Notes: a model not told the origin generated them from the letters alone. A stretch of DNA of 60,193 nt from Flammeovirgaceae bacterium UBA2371 (GCA_002345965.1 DDTF01000053.1:27169-87361), one strand, 5' to 3'; numbered from the stretch's first letter, positions 43,765 to 52,579 are shown. Translations and numbers: made by a program.

Positions 43765-44790
43765 CTAATAAGGGTTCAACTTCTTCCTGTTTTTACGCTT
43801 TTCGCGGATCAATTTAGGGTAGTTTTCACCGTAGTGTGGATTCTGCTTTTTGTAGAAAGGGTGCATCCTGCTTCGGTACTCTTTATTGCCATGAGCATGG
43901 TTCATTTGAACATGACAATTGGGGTGGTAACATTTGGCCAATTCCGGAATGCTGTAGGAAATACCTACATTGAGATAAAAAGCATTCAGGTTGTGGACAA
44001 TCGCGCGGTTATTGCTGCCCGGAAGTGATAAAGTATAATTCTTAATTTCAAATGAAGGTCTCACAAATACCTTGAGGTATTCAGAGAGTTCATGCTCAGC
44101 AGTTACACCCAGGTTGGCGTACACTCCTTTTTTAATAAAGCTTTTCGCAAAATTATTTCCAGGATTATACCCTCCTACATTCACATCCCCTGTAAACAGG
44201 ACATCGTTCCATCGATAGAATGATACCCCGGCCATGATAAAGTACTTTTTCATAAACCCTGCAGGATTGCCGGGTTGAAATCCATTGATCTTGTCTTTAT
44301 AGCTAATGGAGCGGTAATCGCCCATACTCATCAATTCGTAGGAAAATCCACCTCCAAGCCTATACTTTTCTAAAAACTCATAATGAATGGTAAGCTTTAA
44401 TGGAAGATTCAAAGCATTGCCTTTGAATCCAAGTTGGGTGGTATCTGAACTGACGATAAAGCTATCTGGTCCTTGTGCGCTGGCTGCGCTTACACGGTTT
44501 ACCCAATTGTCATAACGATTGTTCCTGTCTGCCGGAAAAATGGTAGGTGCTACACCATCTACCTGGGAGATCCCAAATCCATCCAGTTTGTGACTTAAGA
44601 ATGTATTCCCATATCCAATGCTTCCTCCAAACACAAAATTTTTGAGTATGCTGCGAAAGGGACTTTTTACTCGTTTGGCATAGAAGTTATCAAGCGGAAA
44701 AGTAATCTCGTCATCCTTTTGCGCATAGCCTGCAACCGATAGTCCACAAAAGAAAAGCAGGAAAAGCGATATGTGTTTTGAGCTGGCCAG
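43765..44790 (-). CDS. Outer-membrane barrel protein with non-canonical start (about 341 aa)
   Basis: A GTG at 44634 is in frame but would start inside the mature protein (VFGGSIGYGNTFLSH). Upstream of it the frame stays open for 52 more codons and encodes a signal peptide, LASSKHISLFLLFFCGLSVA, followed by G-Y-A-Q. There is no ATG, GTG or TTG before it; the only near candidates are CTG at 44790 and ATT at 44793, just after an in-frame TAA. I therefore place the start at 44790 with low certainty. The mature part has barrel-type strands (YRLGGGFSYELMSMG, GVYANLGVTAEHELSEYLKV) and ends in a basic His/Lys/Arg-rich tail (KRKNRKKLNPY). It lies 65 bases after the TPR lipoprotein gene. Confidence 0.6.
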   Translation of the reverse strand: MASSKHISLFLLFFCGLSVAGYAQKDDEITFPLDNFYAKRVKSPFRSILKNFVFGGSIGYGNTFLSHKLDGFGISQVDGVAPTIFPADRNNRYDNWVNRVSAASAQGPDSFIVSSDTTQLGFKGNALNLPLKLTIHYEFLEKYRLGGGFSYELMSMGDYRSISYKDKINGFQPGNPAGFMKKYFIMAGVSFYRWNDVLFTGDVNVGGYNPGNNFAKSFIKKGVYANLGVTAEHELSEYLKVFVRPSFEIKNYTLSLPGSNNRAIVHNLNAFYLNVGISYSIPELAKCYHPNCHVQMNHAHGNKEYRSRMHPFYKKQNPHYGENYPKLIREKRKNRKKLNPY

Positions 44791-44854
44791 AATCGTATTT
44801 TAAAACTAAAAAACAAGGATCAAATTGTGTTAAAAATAGAAAATTAACATGAGT

Positions 44855-46282
44855 TTAGTAAAATCGGTAACTCGGTGAGTGGCTTTCCAAAGAGGTAAAT
44901 GTATGAAACATCGGCCCCTTTTTATCGATTACATAGGTAAAGGTGTGCTCCTCAGGTTGCCCGCCAGAGCCAGTATCAAGGCTGAGTGTAACTTCATTGC
45001 TGCCAAGTGTCAGCGGTAACCTGGAATAATAGATAGAATGTGGTAAGGTTTGCCAATTTCTGGTATCCGCTTTTTCAGTAATTGCATTGATGATCCCAAA
45101 TAATGAACCCAAAGCCTTATTCTCCTTTCTCATTTCATATTCAGCCACCTTTTTCAATGCAGCACGTACAAGCGCTTTGCTAAATTCTAAAGTCATCCGT
45201 TGTTCAAGTACGTGATTGGCTATCTTATTAATATCCTCGACTAATGTCAGCTGCATGGTCGTGTCCCGGGTTGAAATTGTAGCCTCCTTATAATAAACTG
45301 GACGCTCAACGTATTTTGGAAAAGCTACCCTGAAAACTTCAAGATCAGCTAAACCTTTCTTGTCCTTTTCATCATATTCAGAAATGTTAAACGGAAAAGT
45401 AAAAGCCAAATCCTGATTAATAAAAGTGATCAAATTATCTTTTCTATTAATCACAAAGTTAATACTCCATTCGGCCTTGATTGGACTCAATCCATTGTGC
45501 CAGAAGAAAACCAGATCTCCTCCTGGTGAAGGAGTGTATTCGTAATCAGGACGATCGAACTCGTTTTTATAAATCTCATGCTCAGATTGAAGGCCGCTCA
45601 ACAAAGAGGTTCTTAATAAATCCTCTCTCAATTGTGACGGGGTTGTAGTTCCAAACAAATCAGGATAATCAGATTGATATATCTCATACGAATTGCGGTA
45701 AGCAATAAATGCATTATTGAAATCATTGTCTGCTTCATAAATGATTCCCATAAGCATGTGAATAAACGCATCTCTTTTATATTTTTTATCGGATTGGTAT
45801 CGATCACTTAATTGTTGTAAACGGATATTAAGTCTCCGACATTCAACCAGGGCTTCTTCGTACTTGCCCATCTTTAAAAAATTCATTGCCTTGTAGTACA
45901 GTACCATAAGGTGCTCATGATCCTCTCCTCTATAGGAGGTAATCATAGGATTGGTGAGATAGGATGCTGCCTCATTTAGATAATTCTTTTGATAGTCTTC
46001 ACCAAACAGAAATGCTTTCTCAAGGTACTCGTTGCTTTCTTCGTATCGTCCCATTACAGACAATAGCAATCCATTATTGGATAAGTACAAAAATTCTTTT
46101 TTTCTATAATCTCTTGAAGATGAGTTGTCCAGTGCCTGCAAAGCCTTCTCTAGCTTGCCTTGTTCAAAAGACTGATTGAAATCGTAATTGGTTTGGTAGT
46201 AGGTGGCACACGATGGAAATGCCAGCAGCAGTAAAATTATACAACAACGTAGGGTTGATTGCCTGGCCACCAGATTAGACAT
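44855..46282 (-). CDS. COG3014-like TPR lipoprotein (475 aa)
   Basis: A lipobox AFPSC places the lipid-bearing Cys at residue 25. The following 250 residues form helical TPR-like repeats (EGKLEKALQALDN; ESNEYLEKAFLFGED; KMGKYEEALVECRRLNIRLQ; DNDFNNAFIAYRNSYEIYQ). The C-terminal half is beta-rich (GDLVFFWHNGLSPIKAEW; TFTYVIDKKGPMFHTFTSLE). This layout and its position beside an LpoB-type gene fit the COG3014 family, whose members neighbour LpoB homologues in various bacteria. It is probably anchored in the outer membrane. It starts 7 bases after the LpoB-like stop, so the two are co-translated or co-transcribed. Confidence 0.8.
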   Translation of the reverse strand: MSNLVARQSTLRCCIILLLLAFPSCATYYQTNYDFNQSFEQGKLEKALQALDNSSSRDYRKKEFLYLSNNGLLLSVMGRYEESNEYLEKAFLFGEDYQKNYLNEAASYLTNPMITSYRGEDHEHLMVLYYKAMNFLKMGKYEEALVECRRLNIRLQQLSDRYQSDKKYKRDAFIHMLMGIIYEADNDFNNAFIAYRNSYEIYQSDYPDLFGTTTPSQLREDLLRTSLLSGLQSEHEIYKNEFDRPDYEYTPSPGGDLVFFWHNGLSPIKAEWSINFVINRKDNLITFINQDLAFTFPFNISEYDEKDKKGLADLEVFRVAFPKYVERPVYYKEATISTRDTTMQLTLVEDINKIANHVLEQRMTLEFSKALVRAALKKVAEYEMRKENKALGSLFGIINAITEKADTRNWQTLPHSIYYSRLPLTLGSNEVTLSLDTGSGGQPEEHTFTYVIDKKGPMFHTFTSLESHSPSYRFY

Positions 46283-46289
46283 TAAGCAC

Positions 46290-46865
46290 TTAATTCTTTA
46301 TGAATTTCTTGATCTCCTTCTGACCATACCAAATTCGTTTATTGGTCTCTATGTCCGTAAGAAAAAGTGTAACTATATAATTGACTACCCGCTTGTTGTT
46401 GTAAACATCTGTTTCGGAGGTCATTTCACCAAACAACATCAAGTCTGCACCCACTTCCATACCCCACTGAGAAGCTGTTTCGCTGCTTGCAAAATCCTGC
46501 TGCTGAGCCCGTTCCTCTCTCAGTTTATCTCTGAATGAATCAGCTTCAACCAAATCGGCAATACCTGAATTGAAAATGGTCAACTCCATCTTTTTAATAA
46601 AGTTGGCAGCATCGATGTGTTCGCTGGTTTTATTCAACACCCACCCTACAATAATTGCCGGCTTCTTTCCTTGTTGCTTTGCAAATTCCTTAAATTTCTC
46701 ACTTGCCAATAATTCATTGGTCATTGTTTCAGCTACCGAACGAGAATCTGTATCGTTCCATCTGCCACTTAAATCAATAGATGTACTTGGATCTATCCTT
46801 GAAACATTGCGAGAGCAACTCACCATCAATACTATTAAAAGGACTAAATAAGAGAGTATACGCAT
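46290..46865 (-). CDS. LpoB-like penicillin-binding-protein activator lipoprotein (191 aa)
   Basis: The lipobox VLMVSC places Cys17 as the lipid site. The mature protein matches the LpoB family: DLSGRWNDTDSRSVAETM, KKPAIIVGWVLNKTSEHID, VEADSFRDKLREERAQQ and ADLMLFGEMTSETDVYN. In E. coli LpoB reaches through peptidoglycan to activate PBP1B. A matching role with a Bacteroidota PBP is likely but unproven. It is the second gene in a run rpe - lpoB-like - COG3014-like - barrel protein with short gaps. Confidence 0.88.
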   Translation of the reverse strand: MRILSYLVLLIVLMVSCSRNVSRIDPSTSIDLSGRWNDTDSRSVAETMTNELLASEKFKEFAKQQGKKPAIIVGWVLNKTSEHIDAANFIKKMELTIFNSGIADLVEADSFRDKLREERAQQQDFASSETASQWGMEVGADLMLFGEMTSETDVYNNKRVVNYIVTLFLTDIETNKRIWYGQKEIKKFIKN

Positions 46866-46907
46866 AACTTTTTCAATAATTAACCAAATTTCTTGCCGAA
46901 AAAACCC

Positions 46908-47558
46908 TTAACTATTTTTCAATTGTTCTATTACAAGTTTTGGATTGGAGGAGGAAAAAACAAAGTTGCCTGCCACCAAAACATCGGCACCAGCATCCAT
47001 TAACGGTTTTGCATTTTTTTGGTTTACCCCACCGTCAATTTCAATATGTACTTTGGCACCCGCCTTGTCTATCATCGATTTTAGACGAGACACCTTCTTA
47101 TAGGTATTTTCAATAAATTTCTGGCCGCCAAATCCAGGGTTGACAGACATCATACATACCAAATCAATATCACTTAATATATCCTGCAACTGTTCCACAC
47201 CTGTATGCGGATTGATGGCTACCCCCGCTTTGCACCCCAAAGCTTTGATTTGCTGTATAGTTCTGTGAAGATGTGGACTGGCTTCTAAATGAACAGAAAT
47301 AATTGATGCGCCAGCTTCAAAAAATGCTTCCACATACCGTTCAGGATTTACAATCATCAAGTGAACATCCAGAGGCTTGGTGGCATGCTTTTTTATGGCC
47401 TGAACCACCGGCAGTCCCATGGATAAATTAGGTACAAATACACCATCCATGATATCAACATGAATCCAGTCAGCCTGACTTTCGTTAATCATGGTGACTT
47501 CACTTTGAAGATTGGCAAAATCAGAAGCTAATATTGAAGGAGCAACGATAGGTTTCAT
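46908..47558 (-). CDS. rpe: Ribulose-phosphate 3-epimerase
   Basis: This 216-residue TIM-barrel enzyme interconverts D-ribulose 5-phosphate and D-xylulose 5-phosphate in the pentose phosphate pathway. The metal and catalytic motifs are present: HVDIMDGVFVPNLSMG (about 33-48), DVHLMIV, SVHLEAS, MMSVNPGFGGQKF and EIDGGVN. Length and order are standard. A -7 box TATATTTG lies about 40 bases upstream of the ATG. The LpoB-like gene follows 42 bases later in the same direction. Confidence 0.95.
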   Translation of the reverse strand: MKPIVAPSILASDFANLQSEVTMINESQADWIHVDIMDGVFVPNLSMGLPVVQAIKKHATKPLDVHLMIVNPERYVEAFFEAGASIISVHLEASPHLHRTIQQIKALGCKAGVAINPHTGVEQLQDILSDIDLVCMMSVNPGFGGQKFIENTYKKVSRLKSMIDKAGAKVHIEIDGGVNQKNAKPLMDAGADVLVAGNFVFSSSNPKLVIEQLKNS

Positions 47559-47597
47559 AAGCAGTAACAGAATCTAGAGTCTGTAAAATTGTATTTA

Positions 47598-47605
47598 CAA
47601 ATATA
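47598..47605 (-). promoter_or_regulatory. Probable -7 promoter box of rpe
   Basis: On the minus strand TATATTTG is an exact match to TAnnTTTG and would place the start site about 30 bases before the rpe ATG. No clear -33 TTTG was found at the usual distance. Confidence 0.45.
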
Positions 47606-47661
47606 ATGGCTTGGGGCGAGGGATTATGCCATCTGCGAATTGAATTGGTATAAATAAAGCC

Positions 47662-49275
47662 CTAATGCTTCATCAACCGAATGGTTTTCACTACTCCTCC
47701 CGTTTCTACTCTCATCAAGTACAATCCTGCAGAAAAATGAGAAATATCCAGTTCCAGTGGATTATTGACGTAAGTCACCTCACCTTCCGATTTCAGCAAG
47801 AGTTGTCCCATGAGGTCATAGACACGGACTGACGCCCATTGTCCCGGGGCCACATCCATTGACAGGGTGACCAAATTAGTTATAGGATTGGGATAGACAT
47901 GTATCTCAGAGGTTGGCAATTCTGGCGTTTTGCCCTCCTTAATCAATTTGGCTTCAAGATAGCGCGGTAGACCTTGGCCTTTTTGGTTATCCGGATTGTC
48001 GCTCATGTTACCGGAAGCGAGTATAAGATTGTAAAGCTCAGTTGAAGTCAGCGATGGAAATTTCTGTAACAGCCCCACCGCTAGACTGGTAACAAGAGGA
48101 GCCGCTGCAGAGGTGCCACTTGTAAAGCCGGTAGTTCCATTTTGTTTGATAATTGAAACGCCAGAGCCCAGTGCTACCACATCTGGCTTTATTCTTCCAT
48201 CTGATGTAGGGCCCACTGAGCTAAAGTTGCTTAAGTTGCCTGTGCTGGTAATGGCACCAACGGCCAGCACACCATCCACATCTGCTGGCGGATTAACAAG
48301 ACGCCAGGAAGTATTGCCATCATTACCGGCACTTACTACAACCAACATTCCCTTTCTGATTGCTATGGAGGCGGCCCTGCTTACGACTGCAGTTTTTCCA
48401 TCCAACTGGCTGGTAGAATAGTCCATAGTAGCATCATCAAAATAATTATAACCTAGTGATGAATTGATGATATCAACACCCGCACTGTCGGCTTTCTCCG
48501 CTGCCACCAACCAGTTGTATTCCTCAATTCGGTATTCAATGGGATCATCTTCAGTAACATACAATTGATAAGTGGCTTTGGGCACTCCGCCAAGATAGGT
48601 CCCGGCCTGGCTGGCCGCCATTATGGATAATACTTCTGTGCCATGATCATCATATTGAAAAACATTACTTGTCTTTCCAACCAGATCTTGGGTAAAAGTA
48701 ATTCGTCCCTCATCAAACAAAGCTTTAAAAGGAGTTGTAACATCTACTCCTGAAAATCCACTGTCAAAAACACCTACTACAATACCTTCTCCATAAATAT
48801 TTTCCTTGTGCATGTCGTCCAATCCCAGCATCGTAAGCTGAAGGTGATTGACCACATCTAAACTGGCATCTTTCTTCTTGTGTACCCGGCCTGCCCTCCC
48901 TCCAGGGTTGGTTTTTGCAGGTGCTATGTATTCGTGAGCTGTTACAAAAGGTAATTGTAAAATACTATTGAGTTCGTTGTCCTCCAGTTCCACCATCACC
49001 GCATTCATCCAACGAGAAGCATGAAGCACTTTTGCTCCAGTTGATTTTACTTGGTTAATGTAGCCTTCATTGACAGGAAAATCCTCTTCCGAAACAACTA
49101 CTCCATTTTTAATTCTCCGTTCAATGCTTTTTTGAGAGAGAAATTGAGAAGGATCATCTACAGAATAAATAGTACCTGCTTTGTCAGAAAAAAAAATAGC
49201 ATACCTGCCCGTCTGCGCATACGACAGTTGATGGATTAAAATGATAATGACAGTTATCACACTATTCCTTACCAT
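47662..49275 (-). CDS. Secreted subtilisin-like S8 protease with T9SS sorting signal (537 aa)
   Basis: The signal peptide (ending HQLSYA-Q) is followed by a pro-region and a subtilase domain with the intact triad D171 (VGVFDSGF), H211 (DDHGTEV) and S389 (FTSGTSAAAP), plus the oxyanion region NSSLGYNY. The last about 75 residues are a type A T9SS C-terminal domain: EIHVYPNPITNLVTLSMD near 458, MGQLLLKSEG, and the end SAGLYLMRVETGGVVKTIRL. The protease is therefore expected to be exported through the outer membrane by the type IX system and attached or released. Its first 14 bases overlap the 3' end of the upstream lipoprotein gene. Confidence 0.95.
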   Translation of the reverse strand: MVRNSVITVIIILIHQLSYAQTGRYAIFFSDKAGTIYSVDDPSQFLSQKSIERRIKNGVVVSEEDFPVNEGYINQVKSTGAKVLHASRWMNAVMVELEDNELNSILQLPFVTAHEYIAPAKTNPGGRAGRVHKKKDASLDVVNHLQLTMLGLDDMHKENIYGEGIVVGVFDSGFSGVDVTTPFKALFDEGRITFTQDLVGKTSNVFQYDDHGTEVLSIMAASQAGTYLGGVPKATYQLYVTEDDPIEYRIEEYNWLVAAEKADSAGVDIINSSLGYNYFDDATMDYSTSQLDGKTAVVSRAASIAIRKGMLVVVSAGNDGNTSWRLVNPPADVDGVLAVGAITSTGNLSNFSSVGPTSDGRIKPDVVALGSGVSIIKQNGTTGFTSGTSAAAPLVTSLAVGLLQKFPSLTSTELYNLILASGNMSDNPDNQKGQGLPRYLEAKLIKEGKTPELPTSEIHVYPNPITNLVTLSMDVAPGQWASVRVYDLMGQLLLKSEGEVTYVNNPLELDISHFSAGLYLMRVETGGVVKTIRLMKH

Positions 49276-50002
49276 AGCTGGTCAAGGTCTGTTTAAGAAT
49301 ATATCCCTTCTCTATTTGCTGCTTGCCTATACATGCCCCTACAGTACAATATTCCAAGACTGTACTTGACTTCAATACAAGCCCAACATTTCTGGCGTAG
49401 AGTTCGGTGCGCACATCCTGCTTAACGATTAAATCAGTGTTGTTGTTTAACGTCACTTCAATAGTTTCTGTCAACGTCTCACCGTTGAATTCGAATGGAG
49501 TACCCTTTCCTGTGACCTTATACAAGTCACAGGGAAAAGTAGGCCCCTGGCCACAATTTTGCTCTCCTCCCAATGCATTCAATGCGTTCCCATTCCACTC
49601 CTTTCCTACATCCAATGGAAATGCTAGCCTTACAAAAGCAATATTCCCTTCATTTACAATTACTTCAGATGCTTCTTTGCGAACCGACCACGTGTCGAGA
49701 TAACTAAAACCAGCATCATTACTATTCTTTTTAGAGCGCTGAATTACATAGGTGATGCCTCCAGCGTTGTTTGGAAATGAATCAGTAACGGAAAATTTTA
49801 ACTGGTACACATAATCCTTCTGCCCTTCCAAAACAGAATACTGTGTTTCTTCCACGTTATAAACAAAAAATGCACCTACCTGAATGGGAAAGAAATCGCT
49901 GTCCTTTTTTACAATTACTTCTTCGTCTCCCGAACATGACCAAACAAGTAGTGTAAAAACAAAAAAAGAGAGATATTTGCGGATCACCTGATAAGCTTTC
50001 AA
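49262..50002 (-). CDS. Lipoprotein, unknown function (246 aa)
   Basis: A lipobox (LLVWSC, Cys23 with the start used here) indicates an outer- or inner-membrane lipoprotein. The mature part is beta-rich and acidic (SDFFPIQVGAFFVYNVEETQ; FSYLDTWSVRKEASEVIVNE) with a Cys pair in EQNCGQGPTFPCDLY and another in EYCTVGACIG. I do not recognise a family. There is no ATG; the start may be the TTG at 50002 or a GTG at 49987 that gives a tighter leader. Its stop overlaps the subtilase start by 14 bases, so it probably works with or is co-expressed with that protease. A plus-strand gene diverges from it 36 bases away. Confidence 0.65.
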   Translation of the reverse strand: MKAYQVIRKYLSFFVFTLLVWSCSGDEEVIVKKDSDFFPIQVGAFFVYNVEETQYSVLEGQKDYVYQLKFSVTDSFPNNAGGITYVIQRSKKNSNDAGFSYLDTWSVRKEASEVIVNEGNIAFVRLAFPLDVGKEWNGNALNALGGEQNCGQGPTFPCDLYKVTGKGTPFEFNGETLTETIEVTLNNNTDLIVKQDVRTELYARNVGLVLKSSTVLEYCTVGACIGKQQIEKGYILKQTLTSYGKE

Positions 50003-50037
50003 GCTATAAAGTTATTTTTTCTTTTTGATATATATCC

Positions 50038-50631
50038 ATGCTGCTAAAAACCAAAGTAAAAGTAGGAAACATTACCAATCTCAGCGATGCCAGGTATTGT
50101 GCCGGAATGGGGGTTGATCTGCTGGGATTTCCAATTGGAAATGGTGAGGGACAAATTACTTTCGACATGTTTCGTGAAATTGCAGAGTGGGTAGCAGGCC
50201 CAGCGTTCACACTTGAATACACTGACCAGATGGATGCTGAAATGCTAGAAAAAGTAACCCAGTCAAATACTATTCAACATGTTCAATTGAATGTTTCTCA
50301 GCTGAAGGCGCTCGGCACAAATAAGAACTTAAAGTCCATCCTGTTAGAGATAAAGCTGGCCGATTGGCCCGGCATCAGTCAACTGCTCGAGGAATACCCA
50401 ATAAGTTATCTGGTTCTCACTGAGACTAAAATCATAGATTGGAAAGAAATAGGAAATCTCAATTCCATCATTCCCCTTTTGATACCCCATTCGTTGATAC
50501 CCTCTGAAACCACAGACATTTCAACCCTGCCAGTTACAGGAATAGTTCTTGAAGGTACCGCTGAAGACAAACCTGGCCAAAAAGATTATGATCACCTGGC
50601 CTCAGTACTGGAGTCGCTGGAAGTAGAGTAA
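50038..50631 (+). CDS. TrpF-like (phosphoribosylanthranilate isomerase fold) protein lacking the catalytic Cys (197 aa)
   Basis: The opening VKVGNITNLSDARYCAGMG and DLLGFPIG line up with the TrpF pattern K-(I/V)-C-G-I-T...DA...G-A-D...L-G-F, and the end IVLEGTAEDKPGQKDYDHLA lines up with its V-D-x-S-S-G-x-E-x-x-P-G-x-K-D. The catalytic Cys of KICGIT is Gly here, and the catalytic-Asp/GGTG region is not evident. It is therefore a degenerate paralogue rather than a tryptophan-pathway enzyme; no trp genes are nearby. It may bind a sugar phosphate or have a new role. It diverges from the lipoprotein gene across 36 bases, and its 3' end overlaps the convergent glycosyltransferase by 40 bases. Confidence 0.7.
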   Translation: MLLKTKVKVGNITNLSDARYCAGMGVDLLGFPIGNGEGQITFDMFREIAEWVAGPAFTLEYTDQMDAEMLEKVTQSNTIQHVQLNVSQLKALGTNKNLKSILLEIKLADWPGISQLLEEYPISYLVLTETKIIDWKEIGNLNSIIPLLIPHSLIPSETTDISTLPVTGIVLEGTAEDKPGQKDYDHLASVLESLEVE

Positions 50632-51614
50632 TATGATGCCATGTGCATGGCACTCGCAACTGCCTCTTCAGTAGTATCTGGAAAAGAAATGTCCAATGAT
50701 TTGGACAGATCCATCCAGTTTTCAATTTGATCCAAATTCTTCTTCTTTACCCTTTTCAAAACAGGTACCCCCAACCTTTTCAAAGCAGCCGCATTGCAAT
50801 ATTGCTCATATTGGCTCTTCATAGGTACTACCATTAATTTTTTATTCAAGTGCAATACTTCAGCAGGTGTTTCAAATCCTGCACCGGTAAGCACCCCCCT
50901 GCTTGTGATCATGCTTTCTACAAAATCAGGGCCACTAATCGGAAAAACTGACACCCGATCAACATGATAGGGATTTTTGATGTGTTTAGAAAAAATGTGC
51001 CATTTTACCTTACGGAATCTTAGAAATAACTGAGCAAGCTTTTTATCATCGTAAGCAGGCAAATATACAGTGTAGTGTCCTTTATCTGACGACTTTGCCT
51101 CTCTCACTGCTTTGCGAACTACAGGAGTAAAGATATTCTTGTCGTATTGTTCAAAATGAAACCCAACGTACTTTTTTACAGGAGCATAGCTTTTCAATAA
51201 CCATTCACCAAAAGGATCTACACGCTTTGGTCTTGGAGATTTTTTTGAAAGCAATGCAGCCTGGTGACTTAGACCAATACAAGGAATCTTTTTCTTTTTA
51301 GCTGCCCAGGCAGAAATAGGTTCAAAATCGTTAATAATAAGATCGTATTTTTGAACAGGAAATTGATCAATCTCCTGAACAACACTCGAGCTGTTTTTCT
51401 TGAATGTCTTATAAAAGTTGATACCCCCATTTTTGCCAAAATAAAAACTAAGCCCTTTAGATTTATACTTTACCGGATACGCCAATTCAATCTCGGCCTG
51501 AGCTCCACTCACTAATAGATCCAATTCGCCATACTGTTTTAAAACGGGTACCACATCAATGGCCCTGCTGAGGTGTCCATTCCCTGTTCCTTGAATGGCG
51601 TATAAGATTTTCAT
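50592..51614 (-). CDS. GT-B fold glycosyltransferase (340 aa)
   Basis: The N-terminus MKILYAIQGTGNGHLSRAID has the G-x-G-x-G-H-x-x-R motif of GT-B enzymes such as MurG and macrolide-type transferases. The C-terminal half has a donor-binding region LTGAGFETPAEVLHLNKKLM and PMKSQYEQYCNAAALKRLG, resembling the nucleotide-sugar end of glycosyltransferase family 28. Acceptor and donor are not evident. It starts 4 bases before the stop of the phosphoesterase gene (ATGA overlap), so the pair is coupled, which suggests a shared lipid or envelope glycan pathway. Its end overlaps the convergent TrpF-like gene. Confidence 0.8.
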   Translation of the reverse strand: MKILYAIQGTGNGHLSRAIDVVPVLKQYGELDLLVSGAQAEIELAYPVKYKSKGLSFYFGKNGGINFYKTFKKNSSSVVQEIDQFPVQKYDLIINDFEPISAWAAKKKKIPCIGLSHQAALLSKKSPRPKRVDPFGEWLLKSYAPVKKYVGFHFEQYDKNIFTPVVRKAVREAKSSDKGHYTVYLPAYDDKKLAQLFLRFRKVKWHIFSKHIKNPYHVDRVSVFPISGPDFVESMITSRGVLTGAGFETPAEVLHLNKKLMVVPMKSQYEQYCNAAALKRLGVPVLKRVKKKNLDQIENWMDLSKSLDISFPDTTEEAVASAMHMASYYSTSSDSSTEAR

Positions 51615-52465
51615 TTCTTTATGGTAAGAAATTCGTTGACGAGATCTTTAAAAATCTCATCATTATCAAGACTGTTTCTGTAGCGTTTTGCAATTTTGAT
51701 GGACTGCGCACGCTTGTCTTCCGAATAGCGATAAATAGACCATTCGTTCAGATTATATTCAAGGGCTGTGAGATTTTCAACCCAATCCCCCGAATTGAGA
51801 TAAACAACTTCCCCCTTATCCGTCTTAATGGTCTTAATCTCAGGATGGTGGATATGCCCGCAGACTACATAGTGATACCCATTAGCTATTGCAATTTCAG
51901 CAGCCGTACTTTCAAAATTGTTGATAAACTTCACCGCACCCTTAACACTGTCTTTCACTTTCTTGGATAGTGAAATTCGCCCCTTACCAAAAAATTTAGA
52001 AACAAAATTGACTACCGCATTCAACAAAATTAGCGCATCATAACCAATCGCCCCAAGGCGCGCGATCCATTTGGAATAACGCATGGTGACATCAAAAACA
52101 TCACCATGAAATATCCATGCTGACTTCCCATTAAGGGCAAGCACTTTCTTATTCTCAATTTGAAATGAACCTAATCTGAATCCGGCAAACTTGCGCAACA
52201 TCTCATCATGGTTGCCAGTGAGATAAGTAATTTTAGTCCCTTTTGCCAATAGGCCAGTGATGTGTTTCACAATTTCCATGTGACTTTTAGGCCAGTAGCG
52301 TTTACTAAATTGCCACATGTCGATGATATCACCGTTAAGAATCAGCCTTTTAGGTTTAATCGTCTTGAGGTAGCGTAGCAATTCTTCTGAATGACAGCCA
52401 TAAGTACCAAGGTGAACATCAGATATGATCACAAGTTCGACCTCTCTCTTTCTTTTCTTTGCCAT
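51611..52465 (-). CDS. Calcineurin-like phosphoesterase, LpxH-like (284 aa)
   Basis: This metallophosphoesterase keeps the five family motifs: VIISDVHLGT (Asp-x-His), NGDIIDMW (Gly-Asp), TGNHDEM (Gly-Asn-His-Asp/Glu), FHGDVFD and CGHIHHPE (Gly-His). The closest named type is the UDP-2,3-diacylglucosamine pyrophosphatase (LpxH) of lipid A synthesis, though the substrate cannot be proven. It has no signal peptide, so it works in the cytoplasm or at the inner membrane face. A -7 box TATCTTTG lies about 50 bases upstream of the ATG. Its stop codon overlaps the glycosyltransferase start. Confidence 0.85.
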   Translation of the reverse strand: MAKKRKREVELVIISDVHLGTYGCHSEELLRYLKTIKPKRLILNGDIIDMWQFSKRYWPKSHMEIVKHITGLLAKGTKITYLTGNHDEMLRKFAGFRLGSFQIENKKVLALNGKSAWIFHGDVFDVTMRYSKWIARLGAIGYDALILLNAVVNFVSKFFGKGRISLSKKVKDSVKGAVKFINNFESTAAEIAIANGYHYVVCGHIHHPEIKTIKTDKGEVVYLNSGDWVENLTALEYNLNEWSIYRYSEDKRAQSIKIAKRYRNSLDNDEIFKDLVNEFLTIKK

Positions 52466-52513
52466 TAGATGATACCCAGGAGAAATTACTCAGTCATGCT
52501 TATTTTAATTGAT

Positions 52514-52521
52514 CAAAGATA
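52514..52521 (-). promoter_or_regulatory. Probable -7 box of the phosphoesterase-glycosyltransferase operon
   Basis: The minus strand reads TATCTTTG, a match to TAnnTTTG, about 50 bases before the ATG at 52465. A TTTG run about 26 bases upstream is slightly too far for an ideal -33 box. Confidence 0.4.
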
Positions 52522-52579
52522 TTAACAAAAGCTTATCGATAGGTAACCAAAAAATTACCTTTGTGTTAAACACTTCATA

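Noticed and set aside
43765..44634. Start of the barrel protein at GTG 44634
   Set aside because: It would remove a clear signal peptide encoded upstream in the same frame.
52556..52563. TACCTTTG on the plus strand as a promoter
   Set aside because: No plus-strand gene follows it, so it is probably chance.
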